A DNA stretch of 30,476 nt from Hinthialibacter sp964556895 (GCA_964556895.1 CAZKYC010000054.1:1-30476), one strand, 5' to 3'. Counted from the stretch's first letter, positions 1 to 8,222 are shown. Notes: generated by a model not told the origin, from the letters alone. Translations and numbers: made by a program.

Positions 1-672
1 AACAACGGTGGTGTATTCCATCGCGCCGTTTTTCCTCAACACTTCCGCTACCGCCGCAACGCTGGAGGCCTTCTGGCCGACCGCGACGTAGATGCAAAAC
101 ACGTCTGCATTTTTTTGGTTAATGATGGCGTCGATCGCGACGGCGGTCTTACCGGTGCCGCGGTCGCCGATAATCAATTCACGCTGGCCGCGGCCAATAG
201 GAATCATTGAGTCAACGGCCTTGAGGCCTGTCATCAGAGGTTCTTTAACCGGCTGGCGCTCGATAACGCCAGGCGCCATCGATTCAATGTTACGAAATTC
301 AGACGAGGCGATTGGGCCTTTGCCGTCCATCGGCTCGCCGAGCGGGTTGACCACGCGGCCAATGACGCCCTCGCCGACGGGGACAGAAGCGATGCGGCCC
401 GTGCGTTTGACGGTGTCGCCTTCTTTGATGCCCTGGTCAGAGCCAAACAGTGCTGCGCCGACAGAGTTTTCTTCTAAGTTCAACACCATGCCCATCAGGC
501 CGCCAGGGAACTCAAGCAGCTCGCCCGACATGGCTTCTTCGAGCCCATAAATCGTCGCGATGCCGTCGCCGACTTTCAGGATAATGCCAACCGTCTCCAT
601 CTTGAGATCGGTTTCAAATGAAGACAGTTCTCGTTCGAGAACCGACGTGATTTCTTCCGGTCGCAATGCCAT
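1..672 (-). CDS. atpA: ATP synthase F1 subunit alpha (N-terminal part, cut by window edge)
   Basis: This is the N-terminal 224 residues of the alpha subunit of the F1 catalytic head, which binds a non-catalytic nucleotide and alternates with beta subunits. The reading starts MALRPEEITSVLERELSSFE. It continues through the beta-barrel region (GDGIATIYGLEEAMSGELLE) to the P-loop GDRGTGKTA near residues 169-177, preceded by the family motif RGQRELIIGD. The ATG at 670-672 follows a purine-rich GGAGAGG ribosome-binding site. The rest of the gene, and the expected gamma, beta and epsilon genes, lie beyond the left edge. It is the seventh gene of an atpZ-I-B-E-F-H-A run. Identification is certain; only completeness is unknown. 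Confidence 0.97.
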   Translation of the reverse strand, partial: MALRPEEITSVLERELSSFETDLKMETVGIILKVGDGIATIYGLEEAMSGELLEFPGGLMGMVLNLEENSVGAALFGSDQGIKEGDTVKRTGRIASVPVGEGVIGRVVNPLGEPMDGKGPIASSEFRNIESMAPGVIERQPVKEPLMTGLKAVDSMIPIGRGQRELIIGDRGTGKTAVAIDAIINQKNADVFCIYVAVGQKASSVAAVAEVLRKNGAMEYTTVV

Positions 673-714
673 CGTTTTCGCCTCTCCGTCAGTGGTTCGC
701 TTGTGTGCGCGGCG

Positions 715-1272
715 TTAGGACGCCAATCGCGCATGGGCCAAGCGGCGGCGCAAATCGGTCAGCTGCGACTGTATCGTCGCATCGATCAGTTTGTCGCCGA
801 ATTGGACCCTCACCCCGCCCAGAATGGTTGGATCGACTTTGTAGTACAGAATAAACTGTTTGCCGCAATAGGCGTCCAGCTTCTGTCGCAGGGCGTCTCT
901 CTCTTCACCTGACAGTTCAACTGCGGTGGTCACCAGTCCTTCCGTGACGCCGCGTTCGCCCTCAACAAGTTTCGCGAACTCGTCAAGAACGTCAATCAGG
1001 TATTCAAGCCTGCCGCGCCGAAGCAACAGCAGCATAAAATGCAAAAACAGGTCGGTACTATTGCCCTGAAAGGCGCTGCGAATCATCGCGCTTTTGTCTT
1101 CAGCGCGAAACTGCGGCCCTTCCAAAAACAACATAAAGCGCGGACGAGACAACACGAGTTCGCGCAACCCCATCGCTTCGTCGAGCGCGTCGTCGAGTGA
1201 TACATCGTGTTTCTTCGCGGCGGCCAACAGCGCCGACGCATAATTATGTGAAACGTCTGGGTCTCGTTCCAC
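715..1272 (-). CDS. atpH: ATP synthase F1 subunit delta
   Basis: This is the delta subunit (OSCP homologue), 185 residues, linking the top of the F1 head to the b-subunit stalk. The N-terminal helical domain (about residues 8-110) begins with the typical NYASALLAAAK. The C-terminal part has the family signature DPTILGGVRVQFGDKLIDAT around residues 147-166, ending in a leucine/arginine-rich helix. The start is a GTG at 1270-1272, three bases after the atpF stop. Its ribosome-binding site (AAGGAAC) overlaps the end of atpF, so translation is probably coupled. Length is normal for the family. Confidence 0.95.
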   Translation of the reverse strand: MERDPDVSHNYASALLAAAKKHDVSLDDALDEAMGLRELVLSRPRFMLFLEGPQFRAEDKSAMIRSAFQGNSTDLFLHFMLLLLRRGRLEYLIDVLDEFAKLVEGERGVTEGLVTTAVELSGEERDALRQKLDAYCGKQFILYYKVDPTILGGVRVQFGDKLIDATIQSQLTDLRRRLAHARLAS

Positions 1273-1275
1273 GCC

Positions 1276-1824
1276 TTAGTTCCTTTCGATCCGATTTAAG
1301 AAGTCGCCAATCAGCCTGCGTTGATTCTCGTCATCGAGCCGTTCTTTGAGGAGGTGCTCGGAGGCGAGAATGGTCAAGTTGACGACCTCGGCCTTGAGTT
1401 CCTCACGGGCTTTTTGGGTTTCAAACACGATGTTCTGCTTGGCCTTTTCAAGCAATTGTTCGGCGTCAGCCCGGCCCTTTTCGCGGATTTCGTCCGCCGC
1501 GCGTTTGCCTTCGTTGAGAAGTTCCTGCATTTTTTGGCGGGATTCTTCTTCAATGCCGCGCAACCGCGCTTCAATCTCTTCGCGGTCTTTTTCAGACAGG
1601 ACGCGAAGGTCTTCCGCTCGTTTCAGGTCTGAGTCGATCAAGTGTCTGCGTTCATCAATGGCTGAGAGAATGGGGCCGTACGCATAGCGTTTCAACACCC
1701 AAAACACCAAGAAAAAACACAGAATCACGGTGACAATGTCGACCAGTGTGTTCCAGTTGTCTCCGCCTCCACCGCCTGCGGCTACTACCAGGCTGGGGAG
1801 CGCGTGGATCAGTTCAGCACTCAC
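1276..1824 (-). CDS. atpF: ATP synthase Fo subunit b
   Basis: This is the peripheral-stalk subunit b, 182 residues. A single membrane helix (about residues 27-47, VDIVTVILCFFLVFWVLKRY) is followed by the conserved GPILSAIDER motif and a long charged coiled coil rich in Glu, Lys and Arg to the C-terminus. That is the textbook b-subunit layout. The start is GTG (1822-1824) with a strong AAGGAGG site upstream. A five-glycine run precedes the membrane helix (about residues 17-21). There is one b gene here; no b-prime gene is visible. Confidence 0.95.
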   Translation of the reverse strand: MSAELIHALPSLVVAAGGGGGDNWNTLVDIVTVILCFFLVFWVLKRYAYGPILSAIDERRHLIDSDLKRAEDLRVLSEKDREEIEARLRGIEEESRQKMQELLNEGKRAADEIREKGRADAEQLLEKAKQNIVFETQKAREELKAEVVNLTILASEHLLKERLDDENQRRLIGDFLNRIERN

Positions 1825-1873
1825 AGCGCCGCCTCCTTCGTTCGTAAAACTTCCAAGCTGACGATGGGGCTGA

Positions 1874-2104
1874 CTATCGAATAAAACTGGAAATCAGAAT
1901 GTAGATCGCCAACGCTTCGATAAACGCAGAGCCGATGATCATCGCCGTCTGAATGCGGCCCGCGGCTTCGGGTTGGCGCGCCATGGCTTCCATCGCTTTG
2001 CCAACGGCCATACCGAGGCCGATGCCGGCGCCGATAACGCCCAAGCCCAAACCAATGTGATATGCGCCGCCATCCGTTAAGAATGTTGCAACTTGATTTT
2101 CCAT
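1874..2104 (-). CDS. atpE: ATP synthase Fo subunit c
   Basis: This is the ring-forming c subunit, 76 residues. It is two membrane hairpin helices around the polar loop RQP (43-45), with the ion-carrying glutamate Glu63 in FIEALAIY. The position that holds glutamine in sodium-binding c subunits is Leu30 (AGIGLGMA), and Glu63 is followed by Ala rather than Ser/Thr. Both facts point to proton coupling, an inference from the known Na+ signature. The ATG at 2102-2104 follows a strong AGGAGG site with a 5-base spacer, fitting the high c stoichiometry. Confidence 0.96.
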   Translation of the reverse strand: MENQVATFLTDGGAYHIGLGLGVIGAGIGLGMAVGKAMEAMARQPEAAGRIQTAMIIGSAFIEALAIYILISSFIR

Positions 2105-2182
2105 TATTGCCTCCTGACGTTTCGTCGTGTCGTACGAACGAATGAGTCTTTACAAGCCCGCGCGGGGCTTGGTCAATTCGGT

Positions 2183-3034
2183 TTAGTGCTCCTCATGGGG
2201 CAACACCAGCGAGATGTAGACCGTTGAGAGCAACATAAAGATCAACGCCTGAATGGCGCTGAGCAGTATCGCCAAAAACATGAAGGGAAAATGCAATGGA
2301 ATGCCGACAAATGTTGACGGAACGATTGCCATCGCGAGTTGAACGCCCAACAAAATACAAACACCCAACAGAATCTCTTTTCCATACACGTTGCCATAAA
2401 GTCGGCAGGCGAGGCTGAGCGGTTTGATCAGTTCTTCCATGATGTGAAGTGGCAGGAACAGCGGCACCATCGCCCACCCAATCGCGTCTCTGGGCTCACC
2501 CATCAGGTGATAGACAAATTTGACCGGGCCAAGCCGGGTGATCGCTGTGAACTGAACATACAAAAAGACGCAAATCGCCAGCGCGCCTGTGATTTTGATA
2601 TTTGACGTTGGGGCTTTAAGTAGAGGGATGAGTCCCTGAAGGTTCATAAACAAAATAAAAATAAACAGTGTGGCGAGAAAGGGGAAATAGCGCTTGGCTT
2701 CTTTTTCGCCGAGGATCCCCACGATTAAGTTTTTCAATCCATCCAGCAATAGTTCAGCCGCAGCCTGCATTCGCGTCGGGCGAACGCCTGCGCCCCGGCT
2801 GGCGGCGCGGAAGAACAGAAACACAAAGAAAATCGCCGTTAACGCATAAATCTGGTATTCCCAGCGATACAGCAAATCAACGAAGTTGTTGCCTGCAAAG
2901 TTATCGTGAATGATGGTGATGATATCTGGCGGCAGCGGAACAGCGGCGCCGTGGCCAGCGCCTTCAGCAGCGTGGCCCGCTGACTCAGCGGCGTTCACAA
3001 CGGTAAGATAGATCCAGTTCAACCCTGCGCTCAT
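2183..3034 (-). CDS. atpB: ATP synthase Fo subunit a
   Basis: This is the membrane subunit a, 283 residues, which forms the proton half-channels next to the c ring. The essential arginine lies in the motif LACRLYGNVYGKE (near residue 210), and the C-terminal helices (FPFMFLAILLSAIQALIFMLLSTVYI) are typical. Five or more membrane segments are evident. An Ala/Gly/His-rich stretch (about residues 14-32) precedes the first helix. The start overlaps the stop of the upstream atpI-like gene by ATGA, indicating translational coupling. Confidence 0.96.
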   Translation of the reverse strand: MSAGLNWIYLTVVNAAESAGHAAEGAGHGAAVPLPPDIITIIHDNFAGNNFVDLLYRWEYQIYALTAIFFVFLFFRAASRGAGVRPTRMQAAAELLLDGLKNLIVGILGEKEAKRYFPFLATLFIFILFMNLQGLIPLLKAPTSNIKITGALAICVFLYVQFTAITRLGPVKFVYHLMGEPRDAIGWAMVPLFLPLHIMEELIKPLSLACRLYGNVYGKEILLGVCILLGVQLAMAIVPSTFVGIPLHFPFMFLAILLSAIQALIFMLLSTVYISLVLPHEEH

Positions 3035-3435
3035 TCGGTTGCGTCCTTCATGGTTGACGCTGCGTCAGCAGCGGGAAATTCATTGGGGTTGTCTCGACAT
3101 CGGCGCGCTTCAACAATCGCCATCAAAAAGGGCGCCTGAAACGCAAGCACGGCTGATAATACCGAAAATTCAACCGCAAACAACACCCATGCGCCAGCCC
3201 CATAAAACAGGGGAACTTTGAGTATGGTCAGCCACATCAGGTTTGAGGCTCGGCGTTGGCTCAAAAATTCCACAAAAAACCGCTGCAAAATCCAAAGGTT
3301 TAACGTCGCCGCTAAACCGCCAATCAAAACCCCTTTGCCTACGTCTGGGCCGAAAAACAACCAACTCAATAACGCGGCCCCCAGACAAACCTTAAAACAA
3401 AGCCCAATCAGACGGGACAAGTCATTGAGATTCAC
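3031..3435 (-). CDS. atpI: AtpI-like small membrane protein of the ATP synthase operon
   Basis: This is a 134-residue protein with four predicted membrane helices (about residues 10-30, 35-58, 67-88 and 91-110) and a charged C-terminal tail. Position and topology match the ATP synthase subunit I family, accessory proteins linked to c-ring assembly and Mg2+ handling. Sequence identity to the family is weak by eye, so the symbol rests largely on context. I chose the GTG at 3433-3435 because a GGAG site lies 7 bases upstream. A TTG seven codons earlier would bury that site. It overlaps atpZ by 14 bases and atpB by 4. Confidence 0.75.
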   Translation of the reverse strand: MNLNDLSRLIGLCFKVCLGAALLSWLFFGPDVGKGVLIGGLAATLNLWILQRFFVEFLSQRRASNLMWLTILKVPLFYGAGAWVLFAVEFSVLSAVLAFQAPFLMAIVEARRCRDNPNEFPAADAASTMKDATE

Positions 3436-3688
3436 TCTTTTTCTCCAACTGCACAATCAACCGGCGAATCACAAAATAGGTTTGTCGAAAGCCCGAAAAT
3501 ATACCCAAAAACAAAAACAAAATTTTTAACCAAGTGGTCTGAAAATACTCGTCTAACCAACCGCCTATTGCATAAAACGCGATTGGATACAAAGCCAGGA
3601 ACACCGGAATAAAGGTGGCTTGTCCGGCGATGCGCACCCAACTCAGGTCGGCGTCATTGGTTTTGTTTTTGGACATATCGTCCGGCAA
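3422..3688 (-). CDS. atpZ: AtpZ-like AtpI-partner protein, first gene of the ATP synthase operon
   Basis: This is a small protein of 88 residues from TTG (3688), or 84 from ATG (3676), with two membrane helices (about residues 24-46 and 54-74). The core YPIAFYAIGGWLDEYF followed by a second helix and FRQTYFVIRR matches the AtpZ family (putative F0F1-ATPase Ca2+/Mg2+ subunit). Known AtpZ works with AtpI. The TTG start has the better ribosome-binding site (GAGAG, spacer about 6); the ATG has almost none, so the longer form is given. It overlaps the next gene by 14 bases. Confidence 0.8.
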   Translation of the reverse strand: MPDDMSKNKTNDADLSWVRIAGQATFIPVFLALYPIAFYAIGGWLDEYFQTTWLKILFLFLGIFSGFRQTYFVIRRLIVQLEKKSESQ

Positions 3689-3746
3689 TTCGTTCTCTCG
3701 AACTTTACAAAGCCAGCCCTAAAGAAACTGTCATATGAGATTGATA

Positions 3747-3775
3747 ATCCTACTAATGCGTCGGGTCAGTGTCAA
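3747..3775 (-). promoter_or_regulatory. Predicted sigma70-type promoter of the ATP synthase operon
   Basis: Reading the minus strand, a perfect -35 TTGACA (3770-3775) is separated by exactly 17 bases from a -10-like TAGGAT (3747-3752). Transcription would start near 3740, about 50 bases ahead of the first gene of the operon. It is the best-scoring promoter by eye in the window. Confidence 0.6.
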
Positions 3776-3911
3776 CGCCTAGCCGCTTAACTTGGATAAA
3801 TTTTTGACTAAATTTAGGCTGTTAGTCATATTTGTCGATAAACGCTGAGAAATGGGCATTACACAAATCAATGATTCAAATTACGAAACGTGAAGATAAA
3901 AAAATCGAGGC

Positions 3912-3917
3912 TATACT
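3912..3917 (+). promoter_or_regulatory. Possible -10 box upstream of the radical SAM gene
   Basis: TATACT lies 49 bases ahead of the radical SAM start codon in an A/T-rich stretch. No convincing -35 hexamer stands at 16-18 bases upstream, so this is tentative. Bases 3776-3911 otherwise hold nothing recognisable. Confidence 0.25.
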
Positions 3918-3965
3918 GAAAGGGCAAAACGTAATAACAACCATTTATTAAAACCAGTTGAAATT

Positions 3966-5501
3966 ATGTCATTTAAAGACAAACTCGCACAAGAAAGACA
4001 CCTTCTATCCTACCCCGAGACGCCTTATGGCCCGCTGGGGATGATCTACCCCAACGTCTACGGCGTGGGCATGGCGTGTCTTGGTTTTCAACAAATTTAT
4101 CGCTTATTTCAAGAAGCGGGCATCGCCGCCGAGCGAATTTTTTTTGATAAAAAAGGCCGCGAGACGCGAAGCGTGGATAATCAAATTCCACTGTTTCGCT
4201 TTCCCTATCTGGCGACGTCTTACACCTACGAGCTCGATATCATTCATCTCTTACAGATGTTGATTCGCGGCGGCGTCGAACCACTCTGGCAGTCGCGCGG
4301 CGAAAGCTCACCCATTCTCATTGTCGGCGGGCAGGCGTCAACGGCAAACGTCAGGCTGCTCACCCGTATCGCCGACATCGTCGTCATCGGCGAAGGCGAA
4401 GGTGTTGTCTCAACGCTCGCGCAAACATTGATCGAAGCCCAGGGCCTGCCCCGAATGGATGTTCTTACCCGCGTCGCGCAGCGCGTACCGCATGTGTTCG
4501 TCCCTGCCGTGCATGAAGTCTATGACCCAACCATACACACCGCCCATTCGATGGATGAGATTGACGAAGTTGACTGTCACTCAATCATGTTGGCGCCTCA
4601 TGATGAGTTTAGCGGCGCGTTTTTGCTCGAAGTGTCGCGCGGGTGCATGTACCGCTGTAAGTTCTGCATCGTCCATTATATGAACGGCTCGGCGCGGTAT
4701 CGAAAGTATGACAACCTGATTACTGTCCTTGACCGCTACCAAGACGGTTACCACAAGGTCGGGCTGTTGGGCGCGGCAGTCGCCGACCACCCCCAGGTCG
4801 AAGACATCACCGAATGGCTGCTGATGCGCGGCAAGCAAGTTTCGACTTCATCCTTGCGTGCAGAACGCATCACCGAGCGTTTTCTTGACCTGCTCAAAGA
4901 CGCCGGACAGCAAAACATCACCGTCGCCCCCGAGACCGGCGGCATCGAAACCCGCAAGACCATGCGCAAGGGCGTCAAAGACGAGAAGTACATTCGCCTG
5001 GCCGAATGGGCGGGCAAGAGGCGCTTCCCTAGCATGAAACTCTACTTTCTCATCGGAACGCCTGAGGCCGAGCCGATGCAGGAAGCCAACGACATCATCG
5101 AGTTCAGTAAGATGATAAACGGCGCCTTCACCAAAGCGGGCGGCGGGAGGTTAACCATCACGGTTTCTCCGTTTGTGCCCAAACCGACCACGCCCTGGGC
5201 CGACGGCGGCCTGTGGGAGCCCAAGACCGTCAAGAAAGCCTCGCGTATCATCCGAAAGGAACTCGCCTTTCGCAACAATGTGCGCGTGCCGCCAGTGAAT
5301 GTGAAAGAAGCGCGGGCCGAAACGGTGCTGTCTTGGTCAGGGCCGGAACTGACCGATGAACTGTTGCGGCTGGCGTATGGCGAAACTTCGCTTGAAAACG
5401 CTTTCAAGGATTTCGATTTCACCACGCTTGACCGCAACGCCGAGACCGGCGCCCTGCCCCACGCCTCCACGCTGAAATACCTGGCGAAGGTGAGAGGGTG
5501 A
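3966..5501 (+). CDS. Radical SAM protein with B12-binding-like N-terminal domain
   Basis: This is a 511-residue enzyme with the iron-sulfur motif CMYRCKFC (Cys227, Cys231, Cys234; CxxxCxxC), which binds the 4Fe-4S cluster that cleaves S-adenosylmethionine. The N-terminal 200 residues resemble the Rossmann-like cobalamin-binding-type domain that precedes many radical SAM cores (YPNVYGVGMACLGFQQIY; later ILIVGGQAST and VVIGEGEG). No cobalamin DxHxxG motif is evident. A GGIETR segment and a TVSPFVPKPTTPW segment follow the core, reminiscent of the TIGR03960 or MiaB-like fused families. The substrate is unknown. It stands alone, divergent from the atp operon, with a weak ribosome-binding site before ATG 3966. 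Confidence 0.85.
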   Translation: MSFKDKLAQERHLLSYPETPYGPLGMIYPNVYGVGMACLGFQQIYRLFQEAGIAAERIFFDKKGRETRSVDNQIPLFRFPYLATSYTYELDIIHLLQMLIRGGVEPLWQSRGESSPILIVGGQASTANVRLLTRIADIVVIGEGEGVVSTLAQTLIEAQGLPRMDVLTRVAQRVPHVFVPAVHEVYDPTIHTAHSMDEIDEVDCHSIMLAPHDEFSGAFLLEVSRGCMYRCKFCIVHYMNGSARYRKYDNLITVLDRYQDGYHKVGLLGAAVADHPQVEDITEWLLMRGKQVSTSSLRAERITERFLDLLKDAGQQNITVAPETGGIETRKTMRKGVKDEKYIRLAEWAGKRRFPSMKLYFLIGTPEAEPMQEANDIIEFSKMINGAFTKAGGGRLTITVSPFVPKPTTPWADGGLWEPKTVKKASRIIRKELAFRNNVRVPPVNVKEARAETVLSWSGPELTDELLRLAYGETSLENAFKDFDFTTLDRNAETGALPHASTLKYLAKVRG

Positions 5502-5506
5502 ATATA

Positions 5507-5591
5507 ATCCCCCCGGCGCCTTCGGCGCCACCCCCTTACATGAGGGGGCAAATACCACCCAAGATATCGACACCTAGTTTGCTGGGGGGAT
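5507..5591. repeat. Double-hairpin GGCGCC repeat, copy 1
   Basis: The element is bounded by ATCCCCCC (5507-5514) and GGGGGGAT (5584-5591). Inside are two strong stems: GGCGCC-ttc-GGCGCC (5515-5529) and CCCCCT-tacatg-AGGGGG (5531-5548). A related inverted copy lies at 26820-26862. It starts 5 bases after the radical SAM stop and could help end that transcript, but no T-run follows the stems. I read it as an interspersed intergenic repeat. Confidence 0.65.
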
Positions 5592-5595
5592 CAAG

Positions 5596-5709
5596 TTAGA
5601 GCGTTTGTCAAAAAAATGTGCGTAAAGCGCGCCCGTATCCGCCGCGGCGGACAACGATAAATACAGTTACGAAAACTCAATCCGCACATAATTCTGGCAA
5701 CCACTATAA
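5596..5709 (+). repeat. 114-bp inverted-repeat element (MITE-like), copy A
   Basis: This is a non-coding element from TTAGAG to CTATAA with about 27-bp imperfect terminal inverted repeats, both ending internally at ATGTGCG. It has a perfect 14-bp palindrome, TCCGCCGCGGCGGA (5638-5651), at its core. It is flanked by AAG (5593-5595) and AAG (5710-5712), a possible 3-bp target duplication. By eye it differs from copy B (24039-24152) at about 7 positions and from copy C (27966-28079, inverted) at about 4. No transposase is encoded. Confidence 0.8.
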
Positions 5710-5724
5710 AAGAACTGGTTTCAG

Positions 5725-5760
5725 ATTTTTTTGCGGCTCGGCGGGAGCCTCGCCCTCCCC
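5725..5760. repeat. Short GC-rich palindromic sequence after a T-run
   Basis: A T8 tract (5725-5732) is followed by GGCTC-ggcgg-GAGCC and an alternative stem GGGAG-cctcgcc-CTCCC. A weak hairpin ACCAAC-tgtaag-GTTGGT follows at 5764-5781. The block looks like an interspersed repeat, but no second copy is present here, so repeat status is inferred from structure only. In neither direction does the T-run stand where a canonical terminator needs it. The rest of 5782-5808 holds nothing recognisable. Confidence 0.35.
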
Positions 5761-5808
5761 AACACCAACTGTAAGGTTGGTACTTAACCTATCAAACTGA
5801 GTTGAGGC

Positions 5809-6846
5809 CTAGAGTTCGTCTGTTGCCTCACCGATTACACGCAAGCCGCGAACCTCTTCTAACAAAAACCGTTGACAGGCCCCATCATCGTTTTCGATGA
5901 CTACGCGGCCTTGTTCATCAATTTCGCGGGCAAGGCCTTCGATGGACCGTTGATTTCTCTCCAGCAAAACCCGCCGCCCGATGGTGGTTGAATAGTGGCG
6001 GCAGTAGCCCAACACCACTTCACCGTGGTCTTGTTCGGCGCCTTGCCATAGCGCTTCCCAGGTGGAGCCGATCTGGGCCAGTAATCGGTTTCTGTCCCAA
6101 TGATTGTCTTTCAACATAGCGAGAGAGACTGCGCGTTCGCGCATGTCTTGGGGCCAGTCGCCGGAGCCGCTCAACACATTCAATCCGAGACTGACGTAGA
6201 CGAGGTGTTTTTCTGAATCAATCTCGACCAAGACGCCGCCTAACTTTTTGTGATTGACGACCAGGTCGTTGGGCCATTTCACGCCAATCTCAATTCCATA
6301 CGCGGTGTCAAGAACCCGCGCGGCGGCGACAGCGGCGTAAAGCGACAAAAACGATAACGTTGGTTTCCAGTCGCGTATTCGAATCACAAAAGTCAACAGC
6401 AAATCGTTCGCCTTGGGCGAAGCCCACGCGGCGCCCTGCCGTCCTCTGCCCTGGGTCTGATGTTCGGCGGCCACGACCAGGCCATGCGCCACTGGCTGGT
6501 TGGTCAAGAGCCTGGCGGCGTCAATCGTCGAAGGCAACTCGTCGGCGATCATCATGCGCCTGCCCCACCATTGGGTGGTCAACCAGGCGGCGGTGATGTC
6601 TGGATGCAGCCGCTCGTTCGTAGGGTCGAAGGCGTATTCGCCCGGCGCGGTGGCGACGATCTCCACTCCATCAGCCTGCAACAGTTCGATGGCTTTGACC
6701 GCCTCGGCCTGGGTTAAAGTTGACGCAGCCGCCAAGTCGCTTAACGAAAAGCGGTGCAGCGGCTGTTGCAGCAAAGACCGCAATAACAAGGTCGGGCCAT
6801 CGCGGTTTTCGAGCCAGGCGTGTTCTCGAAGTTCATCGGGAATCAT
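5809..6846 (-). CDS. birA: Biotin--protein ligase (BirA) with N-terminal helix-turn-helix
   Basis: This enzyme activates biotin with ATP and attaches it to the lysine of biotin carboxyl carrier proteins. Of 345 residues, about 15-80 form a winged-helix-like DNA-binding domain (SLSDLAAASTLTQAEAVKAI), so it may also repress biotin genes. The catalytic domain has the adenylate-binding loop GRGRQG (133-138), KWPNDL (190-195) and KLGGVLVE (201-208). A small C-terminal SH3-like domain ends the protein. It is slightly longer than the usual ~320. The ATG overlaps the rarA stop by ATGA, so the two form an operon with rarA first. Confidence 0.95.
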   Translation of the reverse strand: MIPDELREHAWLENRDGPTLLLRSLLQQPLHRFSLSDLAAASTLTQAEAVKAIELLQADGVEIVATAPGEYAFDPTNERLHPDITAAWLTTQWWGRRMMIADELPSTIDAARLLTNQPVAHGLVVAAEHQTQGRGRQGAAWASPKANDLLLTFVIRIRDWKPTLSFLSLYAAVAAARVLDTAYGIEIGVKWPNDLVVNHKKLGGVLVEIDSEKHLVYVSLGLNVLSGSGDWPQDMRERAVSLAMLKDNHWDRNRLLAQIGSTWEALWQGAEQDHGEVVLGYCRHYSTTIGRRVLLERNQRSIEGLAREIDEQGRVVIENDDGACQRFLLEEVRGLRVIGEATDEL

Positions 6847-8222
6847 TTCGGGCCGTTTTCGTTGCGCAGTTTTTCGGCGAGGTCTTTCCAGTATTTCATG
6901 CGTTCTTGAATTTTCGCTTCAAACCCTCGGTCAGTGGGCTGATAAAACGTTTTGGATGCAATGGCGTCGGGCAGATAATTCTGCGCAGAATACGCATCAT
7001 CATAGTCATGGTCATATTGGTAGCCTTTGCCGTAGCCCAAGTCTTTCATCAGCCCCGTCGGCGCGTTGCGAATGTGCAGCGGGACAGGCAGGTATCCTCT
7101 GGACTTCACTGTCGACAGCGCGTCTTTGTAAGCGGCGTACAACGCGTTGCTCTTGGGGGCCGTCGCCAGATAGACCACCGCCTCGGCCAACGCCAGTTCG
7201 CCCTCCGGGCTGCCCAGCATGTGGTAGGCGTCGCGCGCCGCGATGGTAATAAGCAATGCGTTGGGGTCGGCCAGCCCGACATCTTCGCTGGCGAAGCGAA
7301 TCATGCGCCGCGCCGCATAGAGCGGGTCTTCGCCCGCCTCCATCATTCGCGCGAACCAATACAGCGCCGCCTGTGGGTCGCTGCCGCGCATCGATTTGTG
7401 TAAGGCGGAGATGATGTTGTAATGCTCTTCGCCCGACTTGTCATACAACATGCGTTTTTCTTGCATGACGCGGGCGACGGTCTCCGCCGTCAGTTCGACC
7501 GCGCCTTGGTCAGCCGCGTAAAACAAAACCGATTGCTCAAGCGCGTTCAACGCCACCCGCGCGTCGCCATGCGAGGCGGAGGCAATCGCGTTGAGCGCGC
7601 CTTGGTCGGCGCTGGCCTGAACGCCTTCTTTGTGTAAGACATCAAGGCCGTTCTGTAACACATGGAGCAGGTGTTCAGGCTCCAGAGGCTGAAGTGTATA
7701 GACCGTTGACCTCGACAACAACGCGGCGTTGACCTCGAACGACGGGTTTTCAGTGGTCGCGCCGATGAGCGTGATCAAGCCCGACTCGACGTGGGGCAGC
7801 AACGCATCCTGTTGCGACTTATTCCAACGGTGAATCTCGTCAATGAATAGAATGGTCTTGCCGCGGCTGGTGTGTTTCTGTGCGCGTTCGACCACCTGGC
7901 GCAGGTCTTTGGCGCCGCTGTTAGTGGCGGACATCATCAAGAACTGGGCGCGGGTCAGCCGGGCGACCAGCCGCGCCAGGGTGGTTTTTCCGCTGCCGGG
8001 AGGCCCCCACAACACCATAGAAGGCGCGCGGTCGTTTTCAATCGCCTTGCGCAGCGGGCGCCCCGGCCCCAATACCTCTTCCTGCCCGGCGAATTCATCC
8101 AACGTCGTCGGGCGGCAGCGCTCCGCTAGCGGCGCGCCGGGCTGAGGGCCGTCGACAGGGGGGCTATCGCCATGATCAAACAATGCGTCTTGTTGGTTGG
8201 TCTCTTCCATCGGAAAATTCAC
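6843..8222 (-). CDS. rarA: Replication-associated recombination protein A (RarA/MgsA AAA+ ATPase)
   Basis: This is a 459-residue clamp-loader-like AAA+ ATPase acting at stalled replication forks with single-stranded-DNA-binding protein and RecA. Walker A GPPGSGKT lies at 73-80, Walker B LFIDEIH at 125-131, sensor GATTENP at 154-160 and an SR arginine-finger motif at 170-171. The C-terminal half carries the tetramerisation region (RMIRFASEDVGLADP, and later PLHIRNAPTGLMKDLGYGKGY), diagnostic for RarA. The start taken is GTG 8222, which has an AGG site 8 bases upstream; ATG at 8210 has none. It is divergent from the next gene. Confidence 0.95.
   Translation of the reverse strand: MNFPMEETNQQDALFDHGDSPPVDGPQPGAPLAERCRPTTLDEFAGQEEVLGPGRPLRKAIENDRAPSMVLWGPPGSGKTTLARLVARLTRAQFLMMSATNSGAKDLRQVVERAQKHTSRGKTILFIDEIHRWNKSQQDALLPHVESGLITLIGATTENPSFEVNAALLSRSTVYTLQPLEPEHLLHVLQNGLDVLHKEGVQASADQGALNAIASASHGDARVALNALEQSVLFYAADQGAVELTAETVARVMQEKRMLYDKSGEEHYNIISALHKSMRGSDPQAALYWFARMMEAGEDPLYAARRMIRFASEDVGLADPNALLITIAARDAYHMLGSPEGELALAEAVVYLATAPKSNALYAAYKDALSTVKSRGYLPVPLHIRNAPTGLMKDLGYGKGYQYDHDYDDAYSAQNYLPDAIASKTFYQPTDRGFEAKIQERMKYWKDLAEKLRNENGPK

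Noticed and set aside
92..550. Long plus-strand open frame opposite atpA
   Set aside because: It is a shadow of the atpA coding frame; the minus-strand reading is an unmistakable ATP synthase alpha subunit.
5725..5760. Rho-independent terminator for the radical SAM gene or birA
   Set aside because: For plus-strand transcripts the T-run precedes the stem; for minus-strand transcripts it would appear as an A-run after the stem. Neither order fits a terminator.
5618..5800. A 60-residue open frame across copy A and the following hairpins
   Set aside because: It is built from repeat sequence, has no ribosome-binding site and resembles no protein.
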